64,000 nucleotides of DNA from Oxytricha trifallax (GCA_000711775.1 ARYC01003557.1:1-64000), one strand, 5' to 3'. Counted from the stretch's first letter, positions 10,513 through 21,171 are shown. Made by a program: numbers and translations. Notes: generated by a model from the letters alone, not told the origin.

Positions 10513-11857
10513 TCACACAAACATAAGCTTAGAGTCATGTGGCAGTTCTCTGAATTTTATCTTTCTAAGTTGATGTTTGATTGTTTCTATTGTTTGTTAA
10601 TTCGTTTAGCTTGGCTTGATAATAGTTGAGTATGCAAGTTCTCTGAGACCTCCATTTATTTTATTTTTATCGAGATATTGTTTGATTCTCTGCTTAGAAT
10701 ATCTCTCACCCCTGCAGCTAAAGTAATCGTTTCTTGGCATGTCGCTCTCTATTATTATTACTGCTAGAGCCCAGATATCCCATTAAGTGTTCTCCATCTC
10801 TCCAATCCTCTCTCATTAGGAAATATCCAGGAGTGCCGTATACATTTCCTTATGCAGAGGCTTGCATTCTTTGATATCTGTCAACTATCTGCTATACTAT
10901 CTAGCTAATTTATCTCTGGCATCTATTGTCAGATAAGAATTCTATGTAAGTAATTTCAAGTAAAGGAAGCCTGAAGGCTAAATGATCTTTACCAAGTAAA
11001 ATAGCATCAAGCTAGATGATATGCCTGCACTCATTTAAATTTGCCTTTTAAAGAGCATAATACTCATTAGCAAATTCCATTTGGAACTTGACATCAACAA
11101 GGAAGTAATTGAAAGTATATATCTTGTAAGCATATTAGTCATCTGTAATGACTCTCTTCTCTATTTTATCTTCAAGAGTGAGGTAGCTTTCTAAGCAAGA
11201 ATCTAAGTCAATAATTTTTAATATGGGAATCTTCATTGCCTCTATTTTAACCATGATTTTATTGATCTCAGAGACTGGAAAGTTCTTGACTGCTTTCTTC
11301 ATTTTAACTTACTTCTAGACTTCAACTCTAAGAGACTCCACTAGATTTCTTGATCTTCTCTTTTAGAGGAATCTATTCCCTGTAGGTTCATGAATAAAGA
11401 CAAAACTTTAATTGTGCTTTTTCTTTAAGTGCACTTTGAGGTCTCTAGTATGAGAATATGGCTTCTCACAGAACTCACAGACATATTTCCCATCTTTCTT
11501 TTAATGCTTGAGATATAACCTTGGCATATCGTTGTGTATATCTCTCAAGTGTCTTTTATAAGTTGACTTGTAAGGGAAAACTTTATTGCATTCTTTGCAT
11601 TAATAGTCAACTTTGGCTGGTATTTATTTATGCTCTATAGCGGGTTGTTTAACCTCGTCCTCAATTTGCACAGCTTCTTTAATAACCTCCTACTTAACTT
11701 ATATTTAAATCTCGTAGCTAGACTGGTCAAAGTTGTCATAAGTAGGCTCCCACTGAGTACAAGCGTCTCTGGTCTCTACTTTTCTTGGTTGCTGGAATGA
11801 TAACTTTTATTGGCTCTATCAAAGTAATGCCGCTCTTCTTAGCAGGTTAGCGCTCAT
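10513..11857 (-). pseudogene. TBE 57 kDa zinc-finger/kinase-like protein (TBE-B copy)
   Basis: The ATG at 11855-11857 starts MSANLLRRAALL, and TGA is at 10513-10515. The zinc-finger region (CKECNKVFPYKSTYKRHLRD then CEFCEKPYSHTRDLKVH) and the flanking kinase-like sequence (YFPNERGLERWR-like, out of frame in places) are recognisable. Compared with TBE-C, about 120 bp are missing near 10880; these would encode the catalytic loop HRDLKPEN and the DFN motif. An early frameshift also removes the N-terminal frame. Kinase activity from this copy is not possible. Confidence 0.8.
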
Positions 11858-12421
11858 TTTAGTATGCTGAAATATTTTATTATAATAATGATAAAAAATA
11901 CATTGATAAACTATAATAGGAGAGTATAAGGTACTCTGGTAGATACTTTACAGAGAGGTAAGAAAATTAACTAACCATAAATAACTGTAAGTTGACATAT
12001 TTTAAGAGAATTTTATACGTTTTAGTAAATTAAAATACTCCTAATGAAGATTTGTTTATCTAGAAGGACCTCCAAATTAACTTTGAACTTAATTTGGATG
12101 TAAAGTTATTAAACATTTTTAAATTTAAAATGCTCCTAACTAAGTTTTAACCTTGAAATTTAACTCCTAATAAAGTTTGAACTTAATTTGGAGGACCTCC
12201 TAAAATAATTAAACATTATTAGAAGGAATTTAATGGAGATAGATTGATAAAAATGGAAATCAATTTGTGAAGCTTGGAGCATGTTTTTCAATGCTTCTCC
12301 GCATATCTTTTCTAGGTTGACCTCCAGTAGGTCCTCCCTATTTAATAGTAAGATTTTAATAAATCTTGAATGGATATCCATAATTTTAAATTTCACTAAC
12401 ATTTCTAGATAGAGGAGCAAG

Positions 12422-13211
12422 ATGGAGTCCATGAATGATGCAATAAAGAGAATTTAATCTCAAGATTTAATAGGAAAATTTCAAAGTAAGGAAGACCTTT
12501 ATAGATATTTGGTATAGCAAGGTTATTCATAAGTAAGATTAATAAATCCATTATAGTTGGATTGTTCTTGCCAACTTAGGAGGGAACTAAAATCTCATTC
12601 TTAAAAGCCTTACTAAGTGAAGAGAAAAAAGCTTTTAAGTCTAATGAAATTAGGATGATAGAGATACCTAACTACCCTGAAATATCAGTGAAAAACCTAT
12701 ATGACGATGCTATGAGTGATCCGGACGTAGCTCTCTACCTTCCATCAAAGCTACAGCTCTTTAATAAGTTGCCATAGAGAAACTTCTTCTTTGGTGTTCT
12801 TGCAACTCTGAAACCTGAGTACTTGAATGAAGTTATTTAAGACTCTCACAAGAAACGACACAGCATCTCTCCTGAAGAAAAAGAGAAGCAAGGTATTAAA
12901 ATAAGTAATACCTGGCTGTAGGAACTTCAAAAGCATCCTTTCATCTCAAGTAAGCTTAGTCTTCTAACTTTATAGAAAAACCTGGTACTGCTATATACTT
13001 GATGAAAGAGCGCAGCAAATTAAACAGAGAGAGAAAGTCTCAAGTAAAGCATGAATTGAGTAAGAGACTCTTCAAAGATTTCTAAAAGCCAGACGAGATG
13101 AACATAGATGCAGGGGCTGGCACTAAGAGAAGAAACATGGGCCCAAGCAAGCCTTAAGAGGAAGAAAAGAAAGAGAAGCCAAATCCCTTTACGGGCAAGT
13201 TTAATATGTGA
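12422..13211 (+). pseudogene. TBE 22 kDa protein (TBE-B copy, one frameshift)
   Basis: The ATG at 12422 (MESMNDAIKRIQSQDLIGKF) and TGA at 13209-13211 match TBE-C. The 26-nt intron is at 12950-12975. Exon lengths sum to 764 nt, one short of TBE-C's 765; the missing base is in the Q-Q-G stretch near 12530. The C-terminal exon reads PGTAIYLMKERSKLNRERKS and ends in a Lys/Glu-rich tail. Confidence 0.85.
12950..12975 (+). other. 26-nt intron in the TBE 22 kDa gene (TBE-B)
   Basis: It begins GTAAGCTTAG and ends CTTTATAG. Splicing joins ...ATC TCA A to AA AAA CCT GGT ACT, keeping the conserved frame. Confidence 0.85.
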
Positions 13212-13231
13212 ACTTATTCATCGATTAAATC

Positions 13232-14251
13232 TAAAACTTATTTATATACACAAAATCTCCATTCTCTTGCGCACACTTTAGCTTTCTCATCATTGACTCT
13301 TTTAGCAGCACTCTTAATAAAATCGACTGTATCTATCTTTAAATTATGCATTAGATGGTTGAGCAGCAATTTCTTATAATAACCCTCAATATAATTCAAT
13401 TCCATTGAACTAAGGGCTGAAAGGAACATTAAATACAGGTGTTATATTTAGCCTTTCATATTCCTTCAGTCTTTAGTTTTATGAACTGACAAGTTATCAA
13501 CGAATAGAATAATCTCTTAGTCAGCGTACTTATCTCTGAGTTATTGCAAGAACTTAATATATTATTCAGTCTTTATAGAACGAGGGTGAATAACATAAGT
13601 CTCGAGGCCACTATCTTCACTTATTCCACCAAGAATAGCATGAGTTTACACCTTAACATTTTAGTCATAAACTTCTATATTACTATACCTCTTGTACCAA
13701 GACCTTGATATAAAGGTATTGAATGTAAATACTGCCTCATCAGCGTGTATGAACTTTATATTATGCTCTTAAGACCTCTGCATTTAATCGAATATATAAT
13801 TTAAATTAGTCTTATAAAATGGAACATTAAAGTCAATCACTCTCTTAATGCGATTGACTGTCTTGTAAGATATTCCATTCTTTTTATATATGTTAGCTAT
13901 CGATAAATCAGAAATTTAAAGCTCAGGAAAATGGCGATGAGACATCACAGCCCTCTAGGCTAGAGAAAAATGAGCCCAGTATTTAAGAGTCTTATCATTA
14001 ATGAGATAATCAATATGATGCTGCTAAAATTTTAAGGGTCTCTGAGGCTTAGAATTAAGATGCAATCTCTTTAAATTCAATGCTAATAGACAGTGAGACC
14101 TAACAGTAGCAGGAGATTTATGGAGGAGCCTTACTATAGACTTATAATTCAGAACAGGCTTGAGTTATTCAATATATTCATCACATCCATATCGCAACTT
14201 AAACAATAAATCTATATACTCACTCTCATAAACTGACCTCAAACCTCGCAT
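13232..14251 (-). pseudogene. TBE DDE transposase (TBE-B copy)
   Basis: This is a ~340-aa transposase of the IS630/Tc1-like DDE type known as the TBE '42 kDa' protein. The ATG at 14249-14251 gives MRGLRSVYESEYIDLLFKLR, followed by SPATVRSHC, DKTLKYWAHFS, NIYKKNGISYKTVNRIKRVI, first catalytic Asp in KFIHADEAVF and second in FVDNLSVHKTKD. A 4-nt deletion right after this, and TGA replacing TGG in the third motif (IEFYWG becomes IELY-stop-G), destroy the C-terminal part. TBE-C has the intact sequence at the deletion site. Confidence 0.9.
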
Positions 14252-14279
14252 AAACTCACTTAAATTACTAATAATTAAT

Positions 14280-14389
14280 CATTAAACACCTACATAAACC
14301 CTATTAAAACCCTAATAAAGTATGCACTAATAGTCTACTTTTATCAATCAAAAACTCAATCAAACTACTGAAAGGGTTTTGGGGTTTTG
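14280..14389 (+). repeat. Right terminal inverted repeat of TBE-B
   Basis: It is the reverse complement of 10352-10461 and ends GGGTTTTGGGGTTTTG at 14389, followed by ATT. Confidence 0.9.
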
Positions 14390-14424
14390 ATTCTGTCTCT
14401 TTTCATTTCAAGATATATTATTGG

Positions 14425-14600
14425 ACTTTCTCATTAAATGACTACCCTATTCTTCATAGTTTAAAGTAATATAGCGCTTGCCAAAGTTTTACCCATTTAT
14501 CTGCTTAAGCCTGAATGTATAATCACCAATGATCAATGTGATTTGGTTTACTACATTATCTTAAGGAGAGTTACAGAATAATACGAAAGTTTAAATTCAG
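14425..14600 (-). pseudogene. Locus H, middle coding segment
   Basis: A minus-strand frame of ~58 codons encodes VLFCNSPQDNVVNQITLIIG, then DYTFRLKQINGQNFGKRYIT and LNYEEQGSHLMRKSNNIS before a TGA. Composition suggests a beta-rich folded segment. It abuts TBE-B, so it is probably continuous with the 9644-10308 coding segment in the uninterrupted locus. No family recognised. Confidence 0.4.
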
Positions 14601-14922
14601 TGGATGTTGAATATATATCCATTTGTTTATGGGTTTTAATCTTTATTAGGAACTAATTGGTTACGTTTGATTATGAGTTAGTGCATGTAAGCTTTTAAGA
14701 AGTGGGCATAGTTCAAGTCTTAGGAAATGAAAATTATTTAAACAGTTGCTAGGATAAGAACATTTATTGAGTGCAAATAAATTATTAAATCGCGTGGTTT
14801 GGTTCTCAAATTTTCTGATTATCCCTAGAAAGTGATAATGATCAGCCAGCCCTCACAAATCTCATCCTCTAAGTACTCCTCAAATTAGAGGATTTAAACA
14901 ATGTCATCTGAGGTTGTTCATG

Positions 14923-16314
14923 TCATTGTGTCTATTAAGTTTGTTCCTAAACATTAGCTTTTGGGGTGTCTGACAGAGATCTCATGTGACCACGGGAGTT
15001 ATTTATAATTAACAAGACAGGAATCATTGGCTATCTACTTGGTCTGAAAATAGTATATAAGATTTCTATAGTTTTGTCATACACTATATCTCTGCCATTA
15101 ACATCTTCGAATAAGAATGCTCTAGAATTAAGCAATTGGCTTGCGTTGCTCTTGTCCATTATCATCATAAAGTTTGGATTAGCTTCCTTACTTTCCCAGA
15201 GCTAAAGCTACTCTAGCTAAGCTGGTAGTATTTCTAACCAAGTTACAGCTTACCTCAAAGTGGATGCCTTTACGGTTGATTCTTTAATTAAATAAGACAT
15301 ATGATGCTCCATCTGCTCCTAAACCTTTTACAATAAAGCAAGCTTTCTTGTCACTACCCATTGTTGCCATTTTAAACTACGTGTCATAGCACCCTATAAA
15401 TTGGTATTTCTTTTCTTCAACTACTGAAATGCGAAGATGGTGCTCTTCATTATTGTTTCTAGGCATAGTATGGGCACAAGTTTGTACTCTAAAGCTTAAG
15501 CGATAGCAAATTTTACTACTCTTTCAACAACCACAGGTTGGACCTTAGCTGTTAATCCAGAGCGTTCCATTACTACATAAATTGCTTAGGCATCACTCGC
15601 TACTGCTTTTTATTTGTTTTCGAATAATCTGGAGGTTTTACTAAGCACTCTTTTTTAGGAATGAATTCTAAAAATAGGGGGTCAATAAGTGTGGATAGAT
15701 CTAAAAGTAAACCCTGATCCGTTAAGACTTCCAATTTCACCAATTGCTAGAGCAGGTCGTGATTTTAGACTTCACCAACTCTCTCCATTCATCCAATAAT
15801 TTAAAAAAAATAGGGAGGTTAAGTCGTTTCACCACACTTCATGATGGTCTGTCCATTTTGCACTACTTTTCAAAGTTTCTAAAGTAGCTAATATTTTATA
15901 TCTTAAAGAATTGCTATTCTGGATTATGGAAATAATTTCTTAGTCATACAAGGAATTATCTCTGGTTAATGGTATTGGGGCTCTTAACTTCTGGTGTAAT
16001 TCTTTATCTTAAGTATCATCAGTCCAACAAAAACTAGTTAGTGAGGATTTTGACATCAGGTTTGAGTTCATTCAATTATAAATGAGGTGTAAAATGTTAA
16101 TCTATAGAGGCTCTACTAGCTGCGAAAGTTGAATCATCTTAATGCTTTTCCTTGAACGTTTAGATATATGATTTAAGCTTTATCTTACCCAGGATCTGCT
16201 TTTAGGTGTTATTGGTGGGAGTATAGTGGTTTGCCCAAATTTTACCAAGCGGTCTGTTATCAAGTTTTTTTTATTGGACCTTCCTAGCGTTGTCAACTAT
16301 TTTATCAAAGCCAT
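14923..16314 (-). pseudogene. Locus H, large unknown ORF with multiple frameshifts
   Basis: About 1.4 kb of minus-strand coding signal switches frame several times. Pieces in order are: GKIWANHYTPTNNTQKQILG, DDSTFAASRASIDQHFTPHL; then TQDKELHQKLRAPIPLTRDN; then KLLDEWRELVKSKITT; then LLLDLSTLIDPLFLEFIPKK; then SDAQAIYVVMERSGLTAKVQ; then EEHHLRISVVEEKKYQFIGC, ACFIVKGLGADGASYVLFNQ; then NPNFMMIMDKSNASQ and RDIVYDKTIEILYTIFRPSR, to a TGA at 14923. Each piece is protein-like and the next begins where the previous meets a TGA, so this is a decayed single gene (~430 aa) rather than separate ORFs. Family not recognised. Confidence 0.5.
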
Positions 16315-16412
16315 GACATTTAAAAAAAATTTCTATATCTCAGAGCTTCGATCTTACAGATCACGCATTGAACATTATTAAACCATTTAGTTTAAATATT
16401 AAGAATAAATTT

Positions 16413-16948
16413 TCCAACCGTCCCCACTTTTTAAAAAAGTGGCGACGCTTGGAGGATTTTTTGTGAATATATTAAAATAAGTATATAGTATCTAACAGTT
16501 TAACAAATGAAATTAATTAAATTTATTATTAAAACATTATATAATAGTAAAATACATAGGCTCTAGACTTAAATTAAGGATTCAAAATTCCTTTAAAATA
16601 ATAGAGATCCTTATAGATCTATATAATTCCAAAAAGAAGTATAAAAACTTAAGTAAGTATATATACAAGTATCTTAGTCCGTAAAAATATTATTAAATAT
16701 CAAGAAAAAAACACTTTTCTAATACCATTTAGAATTTATTAAATCCAAAAGAATTTCTTATATATCTTTTCAGATTTGAATTCTGAATCATAAGAAACAA
16801 ATATAACATTTTGTCATTAAGTCATTGTAATTACTGTTACTTATAGACAAGTTATAATAATATATTAATTCAATTTAATTTATATAATACATGATTAATT
16901 TAAATCCTCCAAGCGTCCCCACTTTTTAAAAAAGTGGAGACGCTTGGA
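16413..16948. mobile_element. Small element with 41-bp palindromic ends
   Basis: Positions 16413-16453 and 16908-16948 are nearly identical 41-bp palindromes (CCAAGCGTCCCCACTTTTTT and its complement; the left copy is TCCAACCGTC...CTTGGA). Inside them a further inverted match extends inward (CTTGGAGGATTT / AAATCCTCC). The ~450-bp interior is A/T-rich without an ORF. It looks like a non-autonomous element, and it separates the ORFs of locus H at 17.1-18.1 and 14.9-16.3 kb. Confidence 0.7.
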
Positions 16949-17081
16949 TTATAAAATGTAACATTACTCTTCGTAGAAGATATTAAATATGAAAGATTAA
17001 CTTTAAAGTACTTAAATTATATTTAAATAAATAATTTTAATCATCATGCCTATTATAAATTCTTAGAGTTCTTTTTGAAGA

Positions 17082-17816
17082 TCAGTTTGTTTATAAGGTA
17101 TCCCTGAAAATAGTACAAATATATTTGGCCAATGATTCTTCGGGGGTCTTATAAAGTCTTTCAATCACATCAATCACCCTTTTCTGAACCTTCTAAACAT
17201 ATAGACGGCACTCAGGCTTCAATATGCAATTCTTGGTGTGCTTGTAAAATCTATTCATCTAAATTATGCGACTCATAATCAGCTTCTTACTGCATATATG
17301 GCCTTATAAGTTCTTCTGTTGAATACGTGAATGCCTCGATTTAGTTATAGCATGTAAGCCAAAGGTTGCATAGTGTAGTTGATCTCTTAAAGCATCGCAC
17401 TCCTTGCGTTCAGCCTCCTTTATCAATCTTATGGTTAGCTTATAATATCTCTCTAAATGCACTTAATCCTCCTAAGGTTTTGTAAATTTTGTTTGCAATA
17501 TTCTATCTTAAATGTGGTGTTTTTTGAGTTGTTTTTGTTTAATTAGGGCGGCTATTTTATTGTATAAATCGTTGGAACTAAATAGTTATTTTTTGAATTG
17601 TTTTATTTTTTCGTTTGTAGTTAAGTCATTTGTACTTTTAATTAATGGCTGGCATTTTAATGATGATTATTGGCAAAGAGGAGCTGTCACTCCCTTGGCC
17701 AACGTATCTGATATCAAGCCAGTGTAGAAAGGTTCAACGGCTACTTATTACTTAGGTGACTCCTTCAAAATCTTATAGGAGATGAATTAATCAAGTCTGA
17801 GTCGTAACTTTTACAT
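17082..17816 (-). CDS. Locus H, hypothetical basic protein, 244 aa
   Basis: This is an intact ATG (17814-17816) to TGA (17082-17084) frame of 735 nt, readable only with TAA/TAG as Gln. It starts MQKLRLRLDQFISYKILKES and contains VEPFYTGLISDTLAKGVTAP, LERYYKLTIRLIKEAERKEC, LHYATFGLHAITKSRHSRIQ and ends IERLYKTPEESLAKYICTIF RDTLQTN. It is rich in Lys/Arg and probably helical. It overlaps the upstream ORF (17765-18070) by 52 nt in another frame, which suggests either a frameshift within one gene or translational coupling. No domain recognised. Confidence 0.6.
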
Positions 17817-18070
17817 TCATCTTAATATCTATAATGGGTGGAATCGGGTAATCTGATATCTTCAGCCATTTTCTGGTCTTCAATCGTGTCTTCAGGTGCA
17901 TTCTGTAATTCTTTCTTGCCCTTTATGGGAGGGAAGAGCTCCCTAGCAATGATCCTGAACTATATTTCTTCTTCAACTAAAAGACCATGAAAGCGAGTAT
18001 ATTCTTCACCAAGAATACCTTCCACATTTAACCTCATCACCTTTGGGTTAACTTTGTTGGCGCTCATCAT
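17765..18070 (-). CDS. Locus H, hypothetical protein, 101 aa
   Basis: The ATG at 18068-18070 (MMSANKVNPKVMRLNVEGIL) and TGA at 17765-17767 give 101 residues, including GEEYTRFHGLLVEEEIQFRI and IARELFPPIKGKKELQNAPE. The frame is intact and composition is normal. Further minus-strand coding-like sequence lies just upstream (MSSLKKSRSSSTIQLSPS at ~18200), possibly the true 5' end. The short overlap with the 244-aa ORF is described there. Confidence 0.55.
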
Positions 18071-18266
18071 CTCTAATCTCTCTCGGAAAATGGGAAGAGG
18101 GAGCGGTCAGGGTTCATGACATTCGTAAAAGTTGAGCGGAAGCAGGACCGAAGGAGATAGTTAGATGGTAGACGACGACCGGCTCTTTTTAAGGGAGGAC
18201 ATTCTGATATCTTCTAGTAACATGGATTGAGTGGGGATGGGAGTTAGAAATAAAATTTAATTAGAC

Positions 18267-19277
18267 TATTAAGCGAGTATAATCAAAATGTGGAGACTGT
18301 TATAAATAAATCAAAAATGAATACAATTAGGATTATTTTCATATTAGTATAGATTAACTAAAAATCAAACTGTAGCTATTTCGAATTATAATCATGTGTT
18401 TATTTAACAATATACATTTAATTAATTAAACATGGAGAATTCTGATTATTATTTTTTTTGACTTTTCCAAATCATTTCTATTTTAGGGCATCGAACTAGT
18501 TGCTGCTGTTTTCTCATTCACCATTCCTAGATAATTTTTTTGAGATATCTTCACCATATCTTCATGGTATCTTCAGGGTATCTTCCTCAAAAATCAAAAA
18601 ATTCAAAAAATAATAAAATTAACAATAATAATAGCAATAATAGCAATAGTAGTAACAATAACAACAATAAATCAAACAGATTAAATTAAAATTAGAGTCT
18701 GGGAATTTTTCTATAAAAATCCAAATTTTCTAAAAATTCATAGTATATTGACCTAATGTAAAAGACGATAATTAAGATGAGGATAATTAACATGAAACAA
18801 AACACAGTTTTTTATAATTTTGAAATTCCTTAAGAATTTCAATCAGACTCTAATTTTAATTTAATCTGTTTGATTTATTGTTGTTATTGTTACTACTATT
18901 GCTATTATTGCTATTATTATTGTTAATTTTATTATTTTTGAATTTTTTGATTTTTGAGGAAGATACCCTGAAGATACCATGAAGATATGGTGAAGATATC
19001 TCAAAAAAATTATCTAGGAATGTCGAATGAGAAAACAGCAGCAACTAGTTCGATGCCCTAAAATAGAAATGATTTGGAAAAGTAAAAAAAAATAATAATC
19101 AGAATTCTCCATGTTTAATTAATTAAATGTATATTGTTAAATAAACACATGATTATAATTCGAAATAGCTACAGTTTGATTTTTAGTTAATCTATACTAA
19201 TATGAAAATAATCCTAATTGTATTCATTTTTGATTTATTTATAACAGTCTCCACATTTTGATTATACTCGCTTAATA
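18267..19277. repeat. Near-perfect 1-kb palindrome (434-bp arms, 144-bp loop)
   Basis: The left arm 18267-18700 and right arm 18845-19277 are reverse complements with very few differences (e.g. TTCACCATTC against the complement of GAATGTCGAA; a 6-A versus 5-A run). The outer edges pair as TATTAAGCGAGTATAATCAA and its complement; the inner edges pair as ATTAGAGTCT. The minus strand of the right arm has an open frame (FSHSTFLDNFFEIS, HGIFRVSSSKIKK, then Asn-rich) that continues into the loop. The arms may therefore be an inverted duplication of a gene piece rather than a simple MITE. Confidence 0.85.
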
Positions 19278-19502
19278 ATAACATAAAGTAACTATTAAAT
19301 CACTTAATTTCATGTTGCTTTTTAAAATCTAATTTAGGGTACTGTAGTAGTAGTAGTAAGAGTAGTAGTAGCTCTAGAGTATTCTATTTAAAATCAACCT
19401 GTAGTTTTTAATAATAATTATGAGATTTTATAATAATTAAATTTTATTTTAACGGTCACCTTATCTAACCAATTAGACATCTTTTATAGTATTATATAGT
19501 AA

Positions 19503-19583
19503 ATTAAAGTAATTTCGCACTCCATAATTTTTCTTAAGCCAAATGTTCATTTTTTAATTTATAAAATTATATAGTAAATTAAA
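19503..19583 (+). repeat. Dispersed repeat R1, copy 3
   Basis: CGCACTCCATAATTTTTCTT followed by AAGCCAAATGTTCATTTTTT matches copies at 8851 and 9518. It ends at the ATG of the next ORF. Confidence 0.55.
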
Positions 19584-20110
19584 TGTCTTGGGATAACTGG
19601 GAAGATATAATTATAATTTGGTCAAATTATAAAATTATTAAATTTTATAGGCAAAATAAAAAAATCTATCTAGCCTTAATTAATTTTATAATAGATAAAG
19701 ATGCTTGGATTTTAACAACTTTTTTCTCTCTCATAATTTTATTGTTTTCATTATTCTTGTATCTTGAGTATTATTTAATACAGATGTTGAATCATATTTA
19801 ATTATTATATAAATACAATGAAGCATTAATTAAAGAGAAAAGGATGCATTAATTTAATTTCAAATTTGATTATATATTTAACTCCGTTAACTCTTTTTAA
19901 TATAGGTCCATCTTTGTCGAAATTTGTGGTCCATATCATAGATTTCAAAGTTCAATTTATGTGGGTACATCTTTATCACAAAGCTATAATTAGTCTGGCT
20001 TTCTTGAATGCTCTCAACGAGGAGCTTTCACCACATTCTCAACCCTATGCATATATTCCTTATTATTACATTACAATAAAGTGTTGCGTTGTCTTAATGA
20101 TTATGTTTGA
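19583..20110 (+). CDS. Putative membrane protein, ~175 aa open frame
   Basis: With TAA/TAG as Gln the frame from ATG 19583 (MSWDNWEDIIIIWSNYKI) stays open to a TGA near 20110. It has a hydrophobic segment (WILTTFFSLIILLFSLFLYL). A second plus-strand frame (19866-~20510; FVVHIIDFKVQFMWVHLYHK, hydrophobic, ending RIRTMFYKHIQQQNS) overlaps it and may be the continuation after a frameshift. The 5' part overlaps repeat R2, which lowers confidence. Confidence 0.35.
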
Positions 20111-20398
20111 GAATAGTAATCTAATTTTGTTTGAACTTACTATAATCTTCAGGCTACCTTTACCATTAGAGTATGTAAAGTTATTGTTTACGATTTTATT
20201 TCATATAATTCAACTTTCTATAGATCCTGTATCGCTGAGAATAAGTGAGATGGAACTATGGGTACCTATTATTTAGAAGGAGAGCTCCAATTTAAATGGA
20301 ATAACCTTTTTGCTTATATAACATTCACTACAGTTGCTGCCGACTAAAGTTTTCAGCAGCAGCAGATATTTAACCCCCATCGACTTTTCTTTCGACTT

Positions 20399-20887
20399 TC
20401 AAGGCTCAGGAAGCCTAAAATCCAAAAAGAATTAAAAGAAACCCAATAGGATTAGAACGATGTTCTATAAGCATATTTAGCAATAGAATTCTTGACAAAA
20501 AATGACTAGGAATTCACTAAAGGCACCCCTCAAAATCTAAATAAAATTTAGGCTTAGTCTTTACAGAAGTTTAATTATAGAATTGATAGAGTTGATAAGT
20601 TGAGACAGATTCAAAAGTAGGTGTAGGAAGAATAAAAATTTAGTTGGTAACAACTGTAGTGATTTATTGTCAAGTGATGCTGCGTTAGAAATATTCAGGG
20701 AGTGATTCAGTTCTAAGGGGCTTGACTCATTTACCATCCATAAGTTGCAGTTGTTGATGAGAAAAATATTTTCAAACATGATATTGAGATAGTCAAAAAT
20801 CTTGCATATGGCATTATAACTTGCCAGGGTTTTTTTTGAGGAAGTATGGAGAAAGCCATACCTCAAGACTTCACCATAAGTCTTCAA
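20399..20887 (-). CDS. Hypothetical protein, 162 aa
   Basis: This is an intact ATG (20885-20887) to TGA (20399-20401) frame of 489 nt with TAA/TAG as Gln. It starts MKTYGEVLRYGFLHTSSKKT, continues LASYNAICKIFDYLNIMFEN and NESSPLELNHSLNISNAASL, and has a Leu/Phe-rich, possibly membrane-associated C-terminal half ending FFLDFRLPEP. No homologue recognised. It overlaps, on the opposite strand, the end of the plus-strand frame from 19866. Confidence 0.45.
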
Positions 20888-21171
20888 TTTTTCTTTAACG
20901 TTATCTTATTTATCTCCCATTAAATTAAATGGCTTTTTAGTATATTTCTAAGAAAATATTAACGCTTTATGTGAAAAAAAGTTATGAATGTAAACATAAT
21001 ACTATCTGCTTGTATAATCTTGATGTCATTATGAATAGCTAGATTGACTTAGTTTTTATTAATACACGAACCATACCTAAGATAAAGCAATGAATATAAA
21101 TATTTTATATATAAAATACTAAAAATTTAGCTATTTTCTATATTAATTTTCCAAATTAGCCTAATTTCTCT

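Larger units (their letters stand above)
10352..14389 (-). mobile_element. TBE-B transposon, complete length
   Basis: The element is bounded by ~110-bp inverted repeats starting CAAAACCCCACAACCCTTTC (left) and ending AAAGGGTTTTGGGGTTTTG (right). It contains 57 kDa (-), 22 kDa (+) and transposase (-) genes. It shares its terminal sequence and orientation with TBE-C, and the two are visibly very similar. The 3-bp flanks are AAT on the left and ATT on the right, which is not a direct repeat. All three genes have frameshifts or deletions. Confidence 0.95.

Noticed and set aside
15459-15487. A 29-nt GT-AG intron in the large locus H ORF
   Set aside because: It joins two frames cleanly, but this ORF has several plain frameshifts, so one more frame change does not need splicing. 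Kept out of the feature list.
15682-16074. TGA as a tryptophan codon in locus H (four TGAs in one otherwise long frame, two of them after TGG)
   Set aside because: Other frames give better protein sequence exactly where the TGAs occur, so small frameshifts explain the pattern. Elsewhere TGA ends the intact 22 kDa gene and replaces conserved TGG or GGA only in decayed copies.
17512-17727. Plus-strand 71-residue ORF
   Set aside because: Antisense shadow of the intact 244-aa minus-strand ORF.
18267-19277. Palindrome as a pure assembly artefact
   Set aside because: The arms differ by a few substitutions and one indel, and the 144-bp loop is unique, which argues for real sequence; long reads should still confirm it.
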